From: Chersky-267 sp963744115
GTDB taxonomy: Bacteria > Chloroflexota > Limnocylindria > Limnocylindrales > CSP1-4
Assembly: GCA_963744115.1 (NCBI GenBank)
Contig: CAVUSI010000001.1
Location: 186,001 to 250,000 of the forward strand
DNA: 64,000 nucleotides
Reading direction: 5' to 3'
Part shown: one piece after another, positions 42,198 through 51,724 of the stretch
Numbering within the stretch: position 1 is the first letter of the stretch
How the letters are laid out: every line of letters begins with the position of its first letter
Translations under genes and position numbers: made by a program
The notes under the pieces: model-generated
Databases searched by the model: none
What the model saw: the letters and a program-made list of their open reading frames with translations, nothing else
What the model was told of the DNA's origin: nothing

Positions 42198-43840
42198 ATG
42201 GCCCAGCGTCCGACCTCGACCGCGACGAGTGACGAGGCCAGTCGCGTCCTGGATGGCGGGTTCCGCCTTGTCGTCGTGCTGGCAGCCGTCTTCGGCGTCC
42301 TGGTCGTCGCGTCCGCCCTGTGGGGCGGGTCGTCGTCCGCGGGTACGGCAGCGACCGCGTCGCCGAGTCGATCCCCGGCCTCGTCCGACGACCGCGCGAT
42401 CGTCGGCGGACGTGACCGCGTGGCTCGCCCGCGGCGCCGTGACCGCCCCGTCGATCGAGCTCACCGACCAGGATGACCGGCCGTTCTCGCTGGCGTCGCT
42501 GCGTGGGTCGCCGGCCTTCGTGTTCTTCGGCTACACCCATTGCCCGGACGTCTGTCCGGCGACCGTCGGCACGATCGGGCAGGCGCTGGCAGCGTCCGAC
42601 CTCGGGGCGCGCGCGGTATTCGTGACCGTCGACCCGCAGCGGGACACGGCGGCGTGGCTCAAGGAGTACGTGACGTACCTGCCGGCCGGGTTCGTGGCCC
42701 TGACCGGGACGGAGGACCGGATCCGCGCGACCGCCGACGCCTGGGGCGTGCGTTACGCCCGGGTCGAGACCGGCGTCGCGAACGGCTACTCCATGGCCCA
42801 CACCGCGGATGTCTACCTGGTCGACGCCGCCGGCTCTCTTCGGGCGACCTTCCCCTTCGGGACCGAGGCGGACACGATGGCGGCCGTCCTTCGCGCGGTC
42901 GTCGCGGCGAGCCCATCGGGCGTGCCGCCGACGGCCGCCACCGCCGTGGCGCCCACGCCGGCCCCGACGAGCCAGACACCGCTCGCGAGCGCACCCGAAA
43001 CGAGCCAGTCGGCCGCGGTCGGCCTCGACGTCGCGGTCAGCTCGACGTCGGTCTGGTCGGGTCCGGCGAGCCCCGTCATCCTGTCACTGTCGACCGCGGG
43101 CATCCCGGTCGACGACGCGAGCCTTCACCCATCGGTGCAGCTGTTGTCGGCGACCGGCGAACCGACGGGTAGCGCGGTCGAGGCTGTCCCGGTCCAACCG
43201 CCCGGGGTCCCGAAGGTCTCGTACGTTGCCAGCGTGACGATCCCGCAGCCGGGGACGTGGCGCCTGGCGGTGACGGCGCCCGTCGGGTCGCGGCAGGCCG
43301 CGGGCACGATCGAGATCACCGCGCTCGATCCGGGCTCGACGGCCCCGATCGGCGCCGCCGCACCGACCGCCCATACGCCGACCCTCGCCGATGTCGGCGG
43401 GTCGGCCAGGGCGATCACCACCGACCCGGCACCCGATCTCCGTCTGTCGCAGCGATCGACCACCGATGCGCTCGCGGAGCATCAGCCGTTCGTGCTCGTC
43501 ATCGACTCGACGAAGTTCCGGGTCTCGCCGGCCTGCGGCCGGGCGATCATCATGGCCCGCTACATGCTCGACCGCTGGCCGCTGGCCGGGTTCATCCACC
43601 TCGAGCCCTACCGGTACTCGGTCATCACGGACACCCCGGTCCTCGACGGCACGCTCGCCGACCCGAGCGCTGACCGACCCGGCCGCGGCATGGGGCATCG
43701 GCGGCGATCCGTGGGGTCCGCGCTCGATGCCGTGGGTCTTCGTCGTCGACGGGAGCGGGGTCGTCCGGGCGAAGTACCAGGGCGTGATGGGCAGCGACGA
43801 CGTCGACGTGATCATGTCGCTGATCGCCCAGGGCGGCTGA
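42198..43840 (+). CDS. SCO1/SenC protein fused to a beta-sandwich and a second thioredoxin-like domain, two frameshifts
   Basis: Three frames join at about 42405 and 43663 by removing one base each. Residues about 15-45 form a membrane anchor. A SCO domain follows with FGYTHCPDVCPATVGTIG (CxxxC) and the copper His in YSMAHTADVYLVD. A Thr/Pro-rich linker leads to a beta-sandwich region (VGLDVAVSSTSVWSGPASPV to WRLAVTAPVG). The end is a thioredoxin-like domain (HQPFVLVIDSTKFRVSPACG, then MPWVFVVDGSGVVRAKYQGV). In this last domain only one Cys of the expected active-site pair remains. It probably delivers copper or controls thiol state for cuproenzymes. Total length is about 547 residues, more than twice a normal SCO. 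Confidence 0.85.
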
Positions 43841-43845
43841 CGCCG

Positions 43846-43869
43846 TTCGGCCCGCGGAAACGGGCCGAA
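43846..43869 (+). terminator. Intrinsic terminator after the copper-chaperone operon
   Basis: A perfect 9-base stem TTCGGCCCG/CGGGCCGAA with a six-base loop begins five bases after the SCO-fusion stop codon. It separates that transcript from the multicopper oxidase gene. Confidence 0.75.
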
Positions 43870-43911
43870 TGTCACCTCTCGGGACATAGGTCCGGCCGTC
43901 ACCATCGGGCC

Positions 43912-45259
43912 ATGGATACCAAGTCGCAGGGCTCCCTGCTCCCCGCCGATCTCGTCGATCCCTCCCTCTCCCGACGCGGGTTCCTGCGCGGCGCGGCGCT
44001 CGCCGGGGGCGGCCTGTTCGCCGCCGGCCTGGCCGCGTGCACGCCGGCCGCGTCCGGTTGGACCTACGGTCCCGTCGTGACGCCGGGCGCCGCTGCGGCC
44101 GCGTCGGCAGCAGCGACCGTGGCCCCCGTGGCCTCGGCCAGCCCGGCCGCCCATTCGATGGCTCCGAGCGCGGCCCCGTCCGCGGCCGCGTCCCCCACCG
44201 CGGGTGGCCCGATCCCGGCCGGCTGGAGCGCCCACGACGTCGCCGCCCGCGAGGTCATCCGGCGCTACCTCGGCGACCTCGTCCCGGCCCTCAAGGACAT
44301 CTACGGGCCGGTCGCGTTCGCCAAGATGGCGGAGATCCTGGGGGCCGCCGACGACTACCCACAGCTCACGCAGAAGCCCGCATTCGTCCAGGTCCCGCAG
44401 CTCTTCCTGCAGGACGCGCTCCAGCCGCTCAAGCCCGAGCTCGACGGCGACACGAAGGTCTTCAAGCTGACCATCGACGCGATGGAGCACAAGATCGACG
44501 AGCTCCTGCCGCCGGTCGCCGCCCTCGGCTACAACGGCCAGTGGCCGGGCCCGACGATCCGGGTGACCCAGGGCGACAAGGTCCGGGTCCTGTTCACGAA
44601 CAACCTGACCGAGACGACCGGCGTCCATTTCCACGGGGTCGAGTTCGACGACTTCTTCCAGGACGGTATCCCGTTCGTGACCCAGCTGCCGATCACCCCG
44701 GGCGAGACGTACACCTACGAGTTCGTCGCGAAGACGGCCGGCTCCCTGATGTACCACTCGCACCACAACGCGACCGACCAGGTCGGGCGTGGCCTGCTCG
44801 GGGCGTTCATCGTCGACCCGAAGCCGGAACCCGTGAAGTACGACCGGGAGTACGTCTGGATCTCGAACGACGAGCTCGGCGGGTTCACGATCAACGGCCA
44901 CGGATTCCCGGCGGTCATCCCGGTCCTCGCAGCCAAGGACGAGGTGGTCCGCGTCCGGTTCATGAACGAAGGGATCATGATGCACCCGTGGCATCTCCAC
45001 GGGATGACCATGCGAGTGATCGCCCGTGATGGCCATCCCCTCGGGAGCGCGGCCTTCACCTGCGACACGCTGGGGGTCAACCCGGGCGAGCGTTACGACG
45101 TCCTGATCGAGGCGAAGACCCCGGGCGTGTGGGCCTTCCACTGTCACATCCTGCCTCACGCCGAGAGCAGCCAACGGGATGTTCGGCATGGTCAACACGC
45201 TGATCGTCGTCCCGGAGAAGGCGCACGTCGACGCGATCGTGACCGCGCTCCTCGCGTAG
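43912..45259 (+). CDS. Tat-exported multicopper oxidase, frameshifted near the end
   Basis: The N-terminus has a Tat motif SRRGFLRGAALAGGG and a hydrophobic stretch ending LAAC, so it may be a lipoprotein. A long Ala/Ser/Pro-rich spacer follows. All four copper motifs are visible: VHFHGVEFDD, YHSHHN, HPWHLHG and FHCHILPHAE. They would form one T1 site and the T2/T3 trinuclear cluster. The frame breaks at about 45171; one base earlier or later the sequence continues as NGMFGMVNTLIVVPEKAHVD to a stop at 45259, restoring the Met next to the T1 site. About 448 residues. It oxidises a substrate (perhaps Cu(I), Mn(II) or phenols) using O2. Confidence 0.9.
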
Positions 45260-45277
45260 GTCGCCTCGGATCCCGGG

Positions 45278-45731
45278 TCAGGAGCGGCGTGCGTCCTCGG
45301 CGAGGGCGGCCTCGAGTCGCGCGATGTCGGCGCGTCCGCGCCGGGCGGTCGTCCGTTCGAGCAGCCAGCTCGAAGAGCGGATCGAGACGGGCACTGAGGA
45401 TCGGCGGCAGCTCGACCGTGAGCGTCACGGCTGAGCCGGAATCCGCCGGATCCACCCGGATCGTCGTCCGCACCGGCTGTCCCTCGATGACCTGGAAGCT
45501 GACCAGCCTCGGTGGGTCCCAGTCGGCCACCTCGGCGACGAACGACCAGTCTCGCCCGAACAACCGCCCGACCTGACGTCCACGCCGGCCGGGACGTGTC
45601 GGACCGTCATCGATCCACTTCGTCTCGCGGACATGGGCGTGCCACCGCGGGTTGTTCTCCGCGTCGGCGACGAACGCGAAGACCACGTCGGGCGGCGGGC
45701 TGACCGTTCCTCGACCGACCATCCGGGGCAC
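45278..45731 (-). CDS. SRPBCC-family protein, frameshifted
   Basis: From GTG 45731 the protein reads GTVSPPPDVVFAFVADAENN, RWHAHVRETKWIDDGPTRPG and PRLVSFQVIEGQPVRTTIRV, the order of an SRPBCC (polyketide cyclase-like) domain. Near 45362 the frame must shift by one base to continue as LLERTTARRGRADIARLEAA and end at 45278, which matches typical C-terminal helices. About 150 residues. It starts one base after the stop of the upstream oxidoreductase gene, so the two are co-expressed. Ligand unknown. Confidence 0.8.
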
Positions 45732-45732
45732 G

Positions 45733-46731
45733 TCACAGGCCTGCGATCTCGTCGAGCCGGACCGGCCGATGCTCGGCGCGGGACCGCCCGGCGGCGATGC
45801 TGATCCGCATCGCCTCGAGGGCGTCGCGGGCGAGGCAGGGACTCGCGATCTCGCCGCGGACGAGCATCAGGAAGGCGGCCATCTCGGCACGGTACGCCGG
45901 CTCGAAGCGTGCCTCCCAATCGGCGTAGGCCGGTCCCGGCACGGCCGCGTCCGGCTCGACGGAGCGGATCGGGGTGCGTGGGCCGGTGCCCATCGCGATG
46001 CTGTCGCGGGACCCGACGATCTCCATCCTGATGTCGTACCCACGCGGGTCGTGCCGGGTCTGGCTGAGGACCCCGAGAGTCCCGTCGGCCAGGTGCAGGA
46101 TCACGGCTCCGGTGTCGATGTCCCCGTGCTCGGCGAAGACACGGAAGCCGCGGACCGAGCCGTCGGCGTAGACCTCCTCGACCTCCACGCCGGTCATCCA
46201 GCGGAGCGAATCGAAGTCGTGGATCGACGAGTCGCGGAACAGGCCCCCGGACGTCGGGATGTACGCATCGGGTGGTGGCTCGTGATCGTGGGCGATCAGC
46301 CGGACGAGATAGACCGTGCCGAGCTCGCCGGCCGCGACGATCCGCCGGGCCTCGACATAGGCGGGGTCGAACCGGCGCTGGAACCCGACCTGGACGGTCG
46401 CGCCGAGCTGCTCGAGATGCGCGACGAGCTCGATGGTCTCGTCGAGGTCGAACGCCAGCGGCTTCTCGCAGAAGACGGGGACGCCCCGATCGGCGGCCAT
46501 CCGGACGAGCGTCGCGTGGGCGTTCGTGGACGCGGCGACGATCGCGGCATCGGCACCGTCGAGAGCGACGGACGGGTCGTCCGCGACTTGTCCGCCGATC
46601 GATGCGGCCAACGCGGCCGCTCGGGCCGGATCGACATCGTTCACGACGATCTCGCCGATGTCGTCGATCTCGGCGAGATGGCCACCGTGGAGCTGGCCGA
46701 TCCGGCCGGCTCCGAACAACGCGATCCTCAT
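45733..46731 (-). CDS. Gfo/Idh/MocA-family oxidoreductase (inositol-dehydrogenase type)
   Basis: A 332-residue enzyme. The Rossmann start is MRIALFGAGRIGQLHGGHLA. VFCEKPLAFDLDETIELVAH carries the conserved EKP motif with the catalytic Lys, and FRDSSIHDFDSLRWMTGVEV holds the conserved Asp/His pair. The family oxidises or reduces sugars and inositols with NAD(P). IolG-like substrate is plausible but unproven. Start ATG 46731 fits the family exactly. Confidence 0.92.
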   Translation of the reverse strand: MRIALFGAGRIGQLHGGHLAEIDDIGEIVVNDVDPARAAALAASIGGQVADDPSVALDGADAAIVAASTNAHATLVRMAADRGVPVFCEKPLAFDLDETIELVAHLEQLGATVQVGFQRRFDPAYVEARRIVAAGELGTVYLVRLIAHDHEPPPDAYIPTSGGLFRDSSIHDFDSLRWMTGVEVEEVYADGSVRGFRVFAEHGDIDTGAVILHLADGTLGVLSQTRHDPRGYDIRMEIVGSRDSIAMGTGPRTPIRSVEPDAAVPGPAYADWEARFEPAYRAEMAAFLMLVRGEIASPCLARDALEAMRISIAAGRSRAEHRPVRLDEIAGL

Positions 46732-46906
46732 CGTCCCTGCCTCATGTCGTCGGGCTCGCCGGGTCGGCCCCGGACAAGTATCGCGGCCGCAGGGTGCTTC
46801 GTCCGGGTCTGACGGTCGCGAGCCGGCGGGATCTTCGGTCGTGCCCGGCGCATACTCGTTGTCGGGATGCCGCGCCGCGGTGCGCGGCCGACAGCCGAGG
46901 ACGGCA

Positions 46907-47776
46907 ATGGCCAGGACCAAGGCCGAGCAGAAACAACAGAGCGACGAGCTGGCGCAGGTCTGGTCGGATCCGCCGGTCGAGGAGATCGGCTCGCCGGAGC
47001 GGACGCTCTCGAACAAGGTGTATCTGCGAGAACTCGCTGTCCTCCAGGTCGAACTGGTCAAGCTCCTCGAATGGATCAAGCACGAAGGGCTCCGCGTCGT
47101 CGTGATCTTCGAGGGCCGGGACGCGGCCGGCAAGGGCGGCGCGATCAAGACGGTCAGCCTGTCGCTCAACCCGAGGTACTGTCGGGTCGTCGCCCTGGGC
47201 ACGCCGACCGAGCGCGAGAAGAGCCAGTGGTATTTCCAGCGCTACGTCGCGCACCTGCCGGCCGCCGGTGAGATGGTCCTGTTCGACCGGAGCTGGTACA
47301 ACCGGGCCGGGGTCGAGCGGGTGATGGGCTTCTGCTCCGAGCAGGAGTACCAGGAGTTCCTGCGCGACTGCCCGGAGTTCGAACGGATGCTCGTCCACTC
47401 CGGGATCATCCTGGTGAAGTACTGGTTCTCGGTCAGCGACGCCGAACAGGAGCGCCGGTTCCAGAGCCGGCTCGAGGACCCGACGAAGCGCTGGAAGCTC
47501 AGCCCGATGGACCTCGAATCACGCAGCCGGTGGGTCGAGTACTCCAAGGCCAAGGATCAGATGTTCGCCTACACGGACATCAAGCAGGCGCCCTGGTACG
47601 TGGTCAACGCCGACAACAAGAAGCGGGCACGGCTCAACGTCATCCACCACCTGCTGAGCCTCATCCCGTACCAGGATCTGACCCCGGACCCGATCGTCCT
47701 GCCCGCCCGGCAGGACGACAAGGGCTACGTCCGTCCGCCGATCACGGACCAGAGCTTCATCCCCGAGACGTACTGA
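46907..47776 (+). CDS. ppk2: PPK2-family polyphosphate kinase (second copy)
   Basis: A 289-residue kinase. Walker A is IFEGRDAAGKGGAIKTV, followed by FDRSWYNRAGVERVMGFC and KYWFSVSDAEQERRFQSR, and the lid region WKLSPMDLESRSRWVEYSKA. It retains longer N- and C-terminal parts (40 residues before the core; end VRPPITDQSFIPETY) than the first copy. It transfers phosphate between polyphosphate and ADP or GDP. Its specificity may differ from the copy at 3073-3840 because the segment after the P-loop differs (KTVSLSLNPRYC against KRITERVSPRVF). Confidence 0.94.
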   Translation: MARTKAEQKQQSDELAQVWSDPPVEEIGSPERTLSNKVYLRELAVLQVELVKLLEWIKHEGLRVVVIFEGRDAAGKGGAIKTVSLSLNPRYCRVVALGTPTEREKSQWYFQRYVAHLPAAGEMVLFDRSWYNRAGVERVMGFCSEQEYQEFLRDCPEFERMLVHSGIILVKYWFSVSDAEQERRFQSRLEDPTKRWKLSPMDLESRSRWVEYSKAKDQMFAYTDIKQAPWYVVNADNKKRARLNVIHHLLSLIPYQDLTPDPIVLPARQDDKGYVRPPITDQSFIPETY

Positions 47777-47806
47777 CCGGCGTCAGCTCGCGGCGCCACC
47801 GGGCTC

Positions 47807-49828
47807 CTACCCGCCCTCGGTCGGCGCATCCCCCTTCGGCTCGGATGGGTCACCCGTGCCGGCATCAGGCTCGCCACCGGCGGCCGCTGGATCCGCCCCG
47901 TCGTTCGGGACCGTCGGGACAGCCTCGGTCGGCGTGGCGATCGGGGGCACGGCGGCCGCGGTCGTCGCCGGCCGTTCGGTCGGGCCCATCGGATGGGCCT
48001 GGCTCTTGGCGGGGTCGGGGCCGAGCGGCTTGGCCGTCTTCGACCGATACCACAGGTAGACGGCCGCTGCGAGCGCGATGAGCAGGATCAGGATGAGCAG
48101 GAGCAGCCAGTTCGACACTCCGCTCGACTCGGACGAGCCACCGACGGGGCTCGGCGACGGGGCCGGGCTCGCGACGCCGGCGACCGGGGTCACGGCCACC
48201 GACACGCCGGTCATCGGGTTGCCCTTGGTGATGACCGGCACGCCGGTGGCGTCGGCCCAGCGCTGGTCGCCCGACACGATCTCCGCCCGGATGACGTAGT
48301 CGGCGTTCTGATCGATCTTCGCCGGATCGAACGCGACCGAGAACGGGACCGGGACCTTGCCCGGCGCCGGGTTGACGTCGACCCCGATCGTCTCGCCGGT
48401 GTCGACACGGATGAGGACGGCGGCCGTGTAGGCGCCCGAGCCGAGCGTGATCCCGACCCCGCTGATCTGGCCGGTGACCTCGCCCTTGAGCAGATCCGAT
48501 CGAAGGGTCAGCTTGACCGTCACGTCGGAGCTCGGATTGCCGTTGGTCAGGACCTTCGTTCCGGCAGAGGTCTCCCAGCGATGGTCACCGTCCTCGATGC
48601 CAGCCTGGATCGTGTAAGTCAGCGACGGGTCGATGTCCTTCGAGGCGTAGGTGACCTTGAACGGGATCGGCTTTGGGCCGGGCGAGGTGATCTCCTGCGA
48701 GCCGACGATCGTCTCGGACGTCGCCGCCGCGCTCCCGGCCACGAGCAGCACGACGGCCTTCGCCGACGGCGACAGCTGGGCCGGTTCGGAGTACGTCAGC
48801 GTCCCGCTGACGGCGCCGGTGGTCGGTGTCGCGCTCGGCTTGGCCGTGGCGGTGGCGGCACTGCTGGGGACGGTGCTCGCGGTCGGCGTCGGACTCGGGC
48901 TCGGCGTGGGTGACGGGGTCGGTGAGGGCGTCGGGGATGGGGTCGGGCTCGGTTTCGGGGTGGGCTTGGGGGTCGGCTTCGGGGTCGGCTTCGGCGTCGC
49001 CGACGGATTGGGCGTCGTCGACGGCTTGGGGGTCGGCTTCGGGGTGGGGGTCGGCTTCGGCGTTGCAGTGGGCGCCGGGGTCGGGATGGCCGTCGGTGAC
49101 ATGACCACGGGGATCTGGACGCCGGTGGTCGGTGCGCCGTTGGTGATCACCGGCGCTCCGGCGCCGCCCGACCAGGCGGTCGGCGCGTCGACCACCGCGC
49201 CCCGGACGACGTAGGTCGCCGACGGGTCGACGGTGGCGGCGTCGTAGCCGATCGAGAAGGCGAGCGACGTGTTCGGCGAGGTCATGACCTGGCTGGCGAC
49301 GACCGTGCCGGTATCCACCTTGATCAGGGCCGCGATTCCGACCGCCGTCGCACTGAGCGCGTTCCTGTCCGACTTGACGATCGCGCCGCTGACCACGGCG
49401 GCCGGGGACGCGGGCACCGCCTGGAGGGGCAACTGCACGTTCGAGGTCGGGCCGCCGGTGATGACCGGAACGGCGGTCAGGTTCTGCCAGACCTTCGAGC
49501 CGTCCTGGAGCGAGGCGAACAGGGCGTAGGCGTGGGTGGCCTGGATCGACGCCGTGTCGTACGGGACGCTGAACGCGAGCGGCACGTTGCCGGGCCGGTT
49601 GATCCGCTGGATCCCGACGATCGTGCCGCCGTCGGGCGACGCCGTCTGGTCGACCAACACGACGACCGCCACGGCGTTCGAACTCAGCGCGATCGTCGAC
49701 GTCGAGGTGAGCTGGCCGGTGACCGCCGTCGGTTCTCCGGCGGCCTGGACGAACAGGGCCGGGACGAGGAGAAGCAGTGCGAGCGAGAGGGTCGCGGCTC
49801 GGCTGAGCAGGCGGCGGACCGGGGTCAT
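47807..49828 (-). CDS. Secreted, membrane-anchored protein with four YbaY-like repeats and a Thr/Pro linker
   Basis: A 673-residue protein. A signal peptide (SLALLLLVPALFVQAAG) precedes four repeats of about 100 residues of YbaY type, each with a pattern like VSGTLTYSEPAQLSPSAKAV, then an I-V-G-x-Q or similar step, P-F-x-V-x-Y/F-D, and a final V-I/L-T-x-G-N/A. A Thr-Pro-Lys repeat region (PTPKPTPTPKPTPKPS) divides repeats two and three. A hydrophobic helix near the end (LLLLILILLIALAAAVYLWY) is followed by a Pro/Ala tail about 70 long. YbaY domains are beta-sandwiches, and the role is probably in the cell envelope. A minus-strand promoter at 49869-49896 fits. Confidence 0.82.
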   Translation of the reverse strand: MTPVRRLLSRAATLSLALLLLVPALFVQAAGEPTAVTGQLTSTSTIALSSNAVAVVVLVDQTASPDGGTIVGIQRINRPGNVPLAFSVPYDTASIQATHAYALFASLQDGSKVWQNLTAVPVITGGPTSNVQLPLQAVPASPAAVVSGAIVKSDRNALSATAVGIAALIKVDTGTVVASQVMTSPNTSLAFSIGYDAATVDPSATYVVRGAVVDAPTAWSGGAGAPVITNGAPTTGVQIPVVMSPTAIPTPAPTATPKPTPTPKPTPKPSTTPNPSATPKPTPKPTPKPTPKPSPTPSPTPSPTPSPTPSPSPTPTASTVPSSAATATAKPSATPTTGAVSGTLTYSEPAQLSPSAKAVVLLVAGSAAATSETIVGSQEITSPGPKPIPFKVTYASKDIDPSLTYTIQAGIEDGDHRWETSAGTKVLTNGNPSSDVTVKLTLRSDLLKGEVTGQISGVGITLGSGAYTAAVLIRVDTGETIGVDVNPAPGKVPVPFSVAFDPAKIDQNADYVIRAEIVSGDQRWADATGVPVITKGNPMTGVSVAVTPVAGVASPAPSPSPVGGSSESSGVSNWLLLLILILLIALAAAVYLWYRSKTAKPLGPDPAKSQAHPMGPTERPATTAAAVPPIATPTEAVPTVPNDGADPAAAGGEPDAGTGDPSEPKGDAPTEGG

Positions 49829-49868
49829 GGGGGACTCCCTCGGGGCGGATCGGCGTTCGGGCTGGGCA

Positions 49869-49896
49869 ATGGTACGCCGCCGGCGCAGGATAACAA
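49869..49896 (-). promoter_or_regulatory. Possible promoter of the YbaY-repeat gene
   Basis: Minus-strand TTGTTA (49896-49891) and TACCAT (49874-49869) are spaced by 16 bases and lie about 40 bases upstream of the start codon. Confidence 0.4.
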
Positions 49897-49929
49897 ACGG
49901 GATGGGACCCCGGTCGTGGTCGGACCGGA

Positions 49930-51196
49930 TCAGTCGCGGACCTCGGCCAGCCGACGGCTCAGATATCCGCGCTCGGTCTCGTTGGCGACCAGCTCGAGCG
50001 CCCGGCCGTAGGCCACCGACGGCCTCCGATCGGCGACCGAGCCGGCGCAGGAGATCGGCCCGCGCTGCATGCAGGAGGTGGTAGTCCTCGAGCTCGCCAG
50101 CGGCCTCGATCCGGTCGATCAACTCGAGGCCGCTGGTCGGCCCGTCGCGCATCGCGACGGCCACGGCCCGGTTCAACTCCACGACCGGGGACGAGTCCAG
50201 CCGACCGAGGGCGTCGTAGAGCAGCGTGATCTGGGTCCAGTCGGTCTCGGCGGACGTCGGAGCTTCGTCGTGGACCGCCGCGATCGCGGCCTGGAGCTGG
50301 TACGGCCCGGGCCGCCGCATCCGGAGGGCACGCTCGACGAGGGCCTGTCCTTCGGCGATCCGATCTCCGTCCCAACGCGAACGGTCTTGGTCCTCGAGCA
50401 GGACGAGCTGTCCGTCGGCGCCGACGCGCGCCTCGCGACGGGCATCGTGCAGGAGCATGAGGGCGAGCAGACCGAGCACCTCGGGCTCATCCGGCATGAG
50501 CTGCTCGGCGAGGACGCGGCCGAGCCGGATGGCCTCGGCCGATAGCTCGCGACGGACGAGCCCATCCCCCGACGTCGCCGAATAGCCCTCGTTGAAGATG
50601 AGGTACAGGACCCGCAGGACGTCGCCGAGCCGCTCGGGCAAGACGTGGTCCGGCGGCACGCGATAGGGGATCCCGGCATCGCGGATCTTCTTCTTGGCCC
50701 GGACCAGCCGCTGGGCCATCGTCGGCTCGGGGACGAGGAACGCCCGGGCGATCTCCGGGGTCGTCAGACCGCCCAGCGTGCGCAGCGTGAGCGCGACCCT
50801 CGCCTCGACCGGCAGCGCCGGGTGGCAGCAGGTGAAGATCAGCCGCAGACGATCGTCCGCGATCGGGCTCACCAGATCCTCCGCCTGCGGCCCGACCGCC
50901 GCCAGCTCCGCATCGATCTCGGCCTGGCGCTGGATCGACGGCGTCTTCTCGACCAGGCGCCTGGCTCGGCGCAGCCGGTCGATCGCCCGGTTCCGCGCCG
51001 TCGTCGTGATCCAGGCGCCCGGGTTCGACGGGAGTCCGTCGCGGGGCCAGCGCTCGAGCGCGATGACGAAGGCATCCTGGACCGCCTCTTCAGCAAGGTC
51101 GAAGTCGCCGGTCAGTCGGATGAGGGTCGCCACCGCCCGACCCGATTCCTCGCGGAACAGGCGGTCGACGGCGGCTCGTGGATCAGACGTCGGCAA
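49930..51196 (-). CDS. ECF-type RNA polymerase sigma factor with long C-terminal domain, frameshifted at the end
   Basis: About 422 residues. Sigma region 2 reads RAVATLIRLTGDFDLAEEAV and SNPGAWITTTARNRAIDRLR; region 4 reads LRTLGGLTTPEIARAFLVPE and TMAQRLVRAKKKIRDAGIPY. A helical C-terminal half of 200 residues (DUF6596-type) follows. The last frame must shift near 50019; then VAYGRALELVANETERGYLS leads to a stop at 49930. Without the shift it would run into the next gene. It lies directly after a YCII/DGPF gene, the typical partner of this sigma-factor group. Confidence 0.9.
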
Positions 51197-51217
51197 CGGT
51201 CGCGGCGGGCGCTTCGG

Positions 51218-51574
51218 TCAACCGGCGGCGCCGTACTCGAAGATCGGCCGGACCTCGATCGAGCCGTGCTTGGCGCCCGGGATCCGCGCGGCGGCATCGA
51301 TCGCGGCATCGAGGTCCGGCGCCTCGAGAAGGTAGAACCCGCCGAGCGCCTCCTTGGTCTCGGCGAACGGCCCGTCGGTCGTCACCGTCCGGCCGTCGCG
51401 CACCCTGACGGTCGTCGCGTCGGAGGTCGGCTGGAGCGCCTCCCCGGCCTGGAACATCCCGTTGTCCCGGGTCCACTGGGTGAACGCGTCGTAGGCCGCG
51501 AACTCGGACGTCATCTGGTCGTCGGAGGCGGCTTCGGTCGGTTCGGCCGTATAGATCAAGAGCAGGTAGCGCAC
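51218..51574 (-). CDS. YCII/DGPF-domain protein, partner of the ECF sigma factor
   Basis: A 118-residue protein. VRYLLLIYTAEPTEAASDDQ begins it and DGRTVTTDGPFAETKEALGG contains the DGPF signature. YLLEAPDLDAAIDAAARIPG completes the ferredoxin-like YCII fold. Start is GTG 51574 with AGGAGG upstream. These genes stand next to ECF factors of the SigJ-like type in many genomes and probably influence their activity; biochemistry is poorly known. Confidence 0.93.
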   Translation of the reverse strand: MRYLLLIYTAEPTEAASDDQMTSEFAAYDAFTQWTRDNGMFQAGEALQPTSDATTVRVRDGRTVTTDGPFAETKEALGGFYLLEAPDLDAAIDAAARIPGAKHGSIEVRPIFEYGAAG

Positions 51575-51724
51575 TGCGGTCCTCCTGGCCAGTCGATCGT
51601 GGCGGCTCGACGGCCACCGGTCACCTTGACGACGAACGGCCGACGCCGAATCGACACCCTCGTTCGCGCAGGGGTCGGTCGGCGTCCCTTCGGTCAGGGT
51701 ACCGCGTCGCGGTATCGTTCCGGC

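Noticed and set aside
43084..45198. 704-residue minus-strand frame
   Set aside because: It is the antisense shadow of the SCO fusion and multicopper oxidase; no domain is visible.
49200..51196. A single fusion of sigma factor and YbaY-repeat protein
   Set aside because: The frame is continuous only because of a frameshift near 50019. Corrected, the sigma factor ends at 49930, and the YbaY protein starts at 49828 with its own signal peptide and possible promoter.
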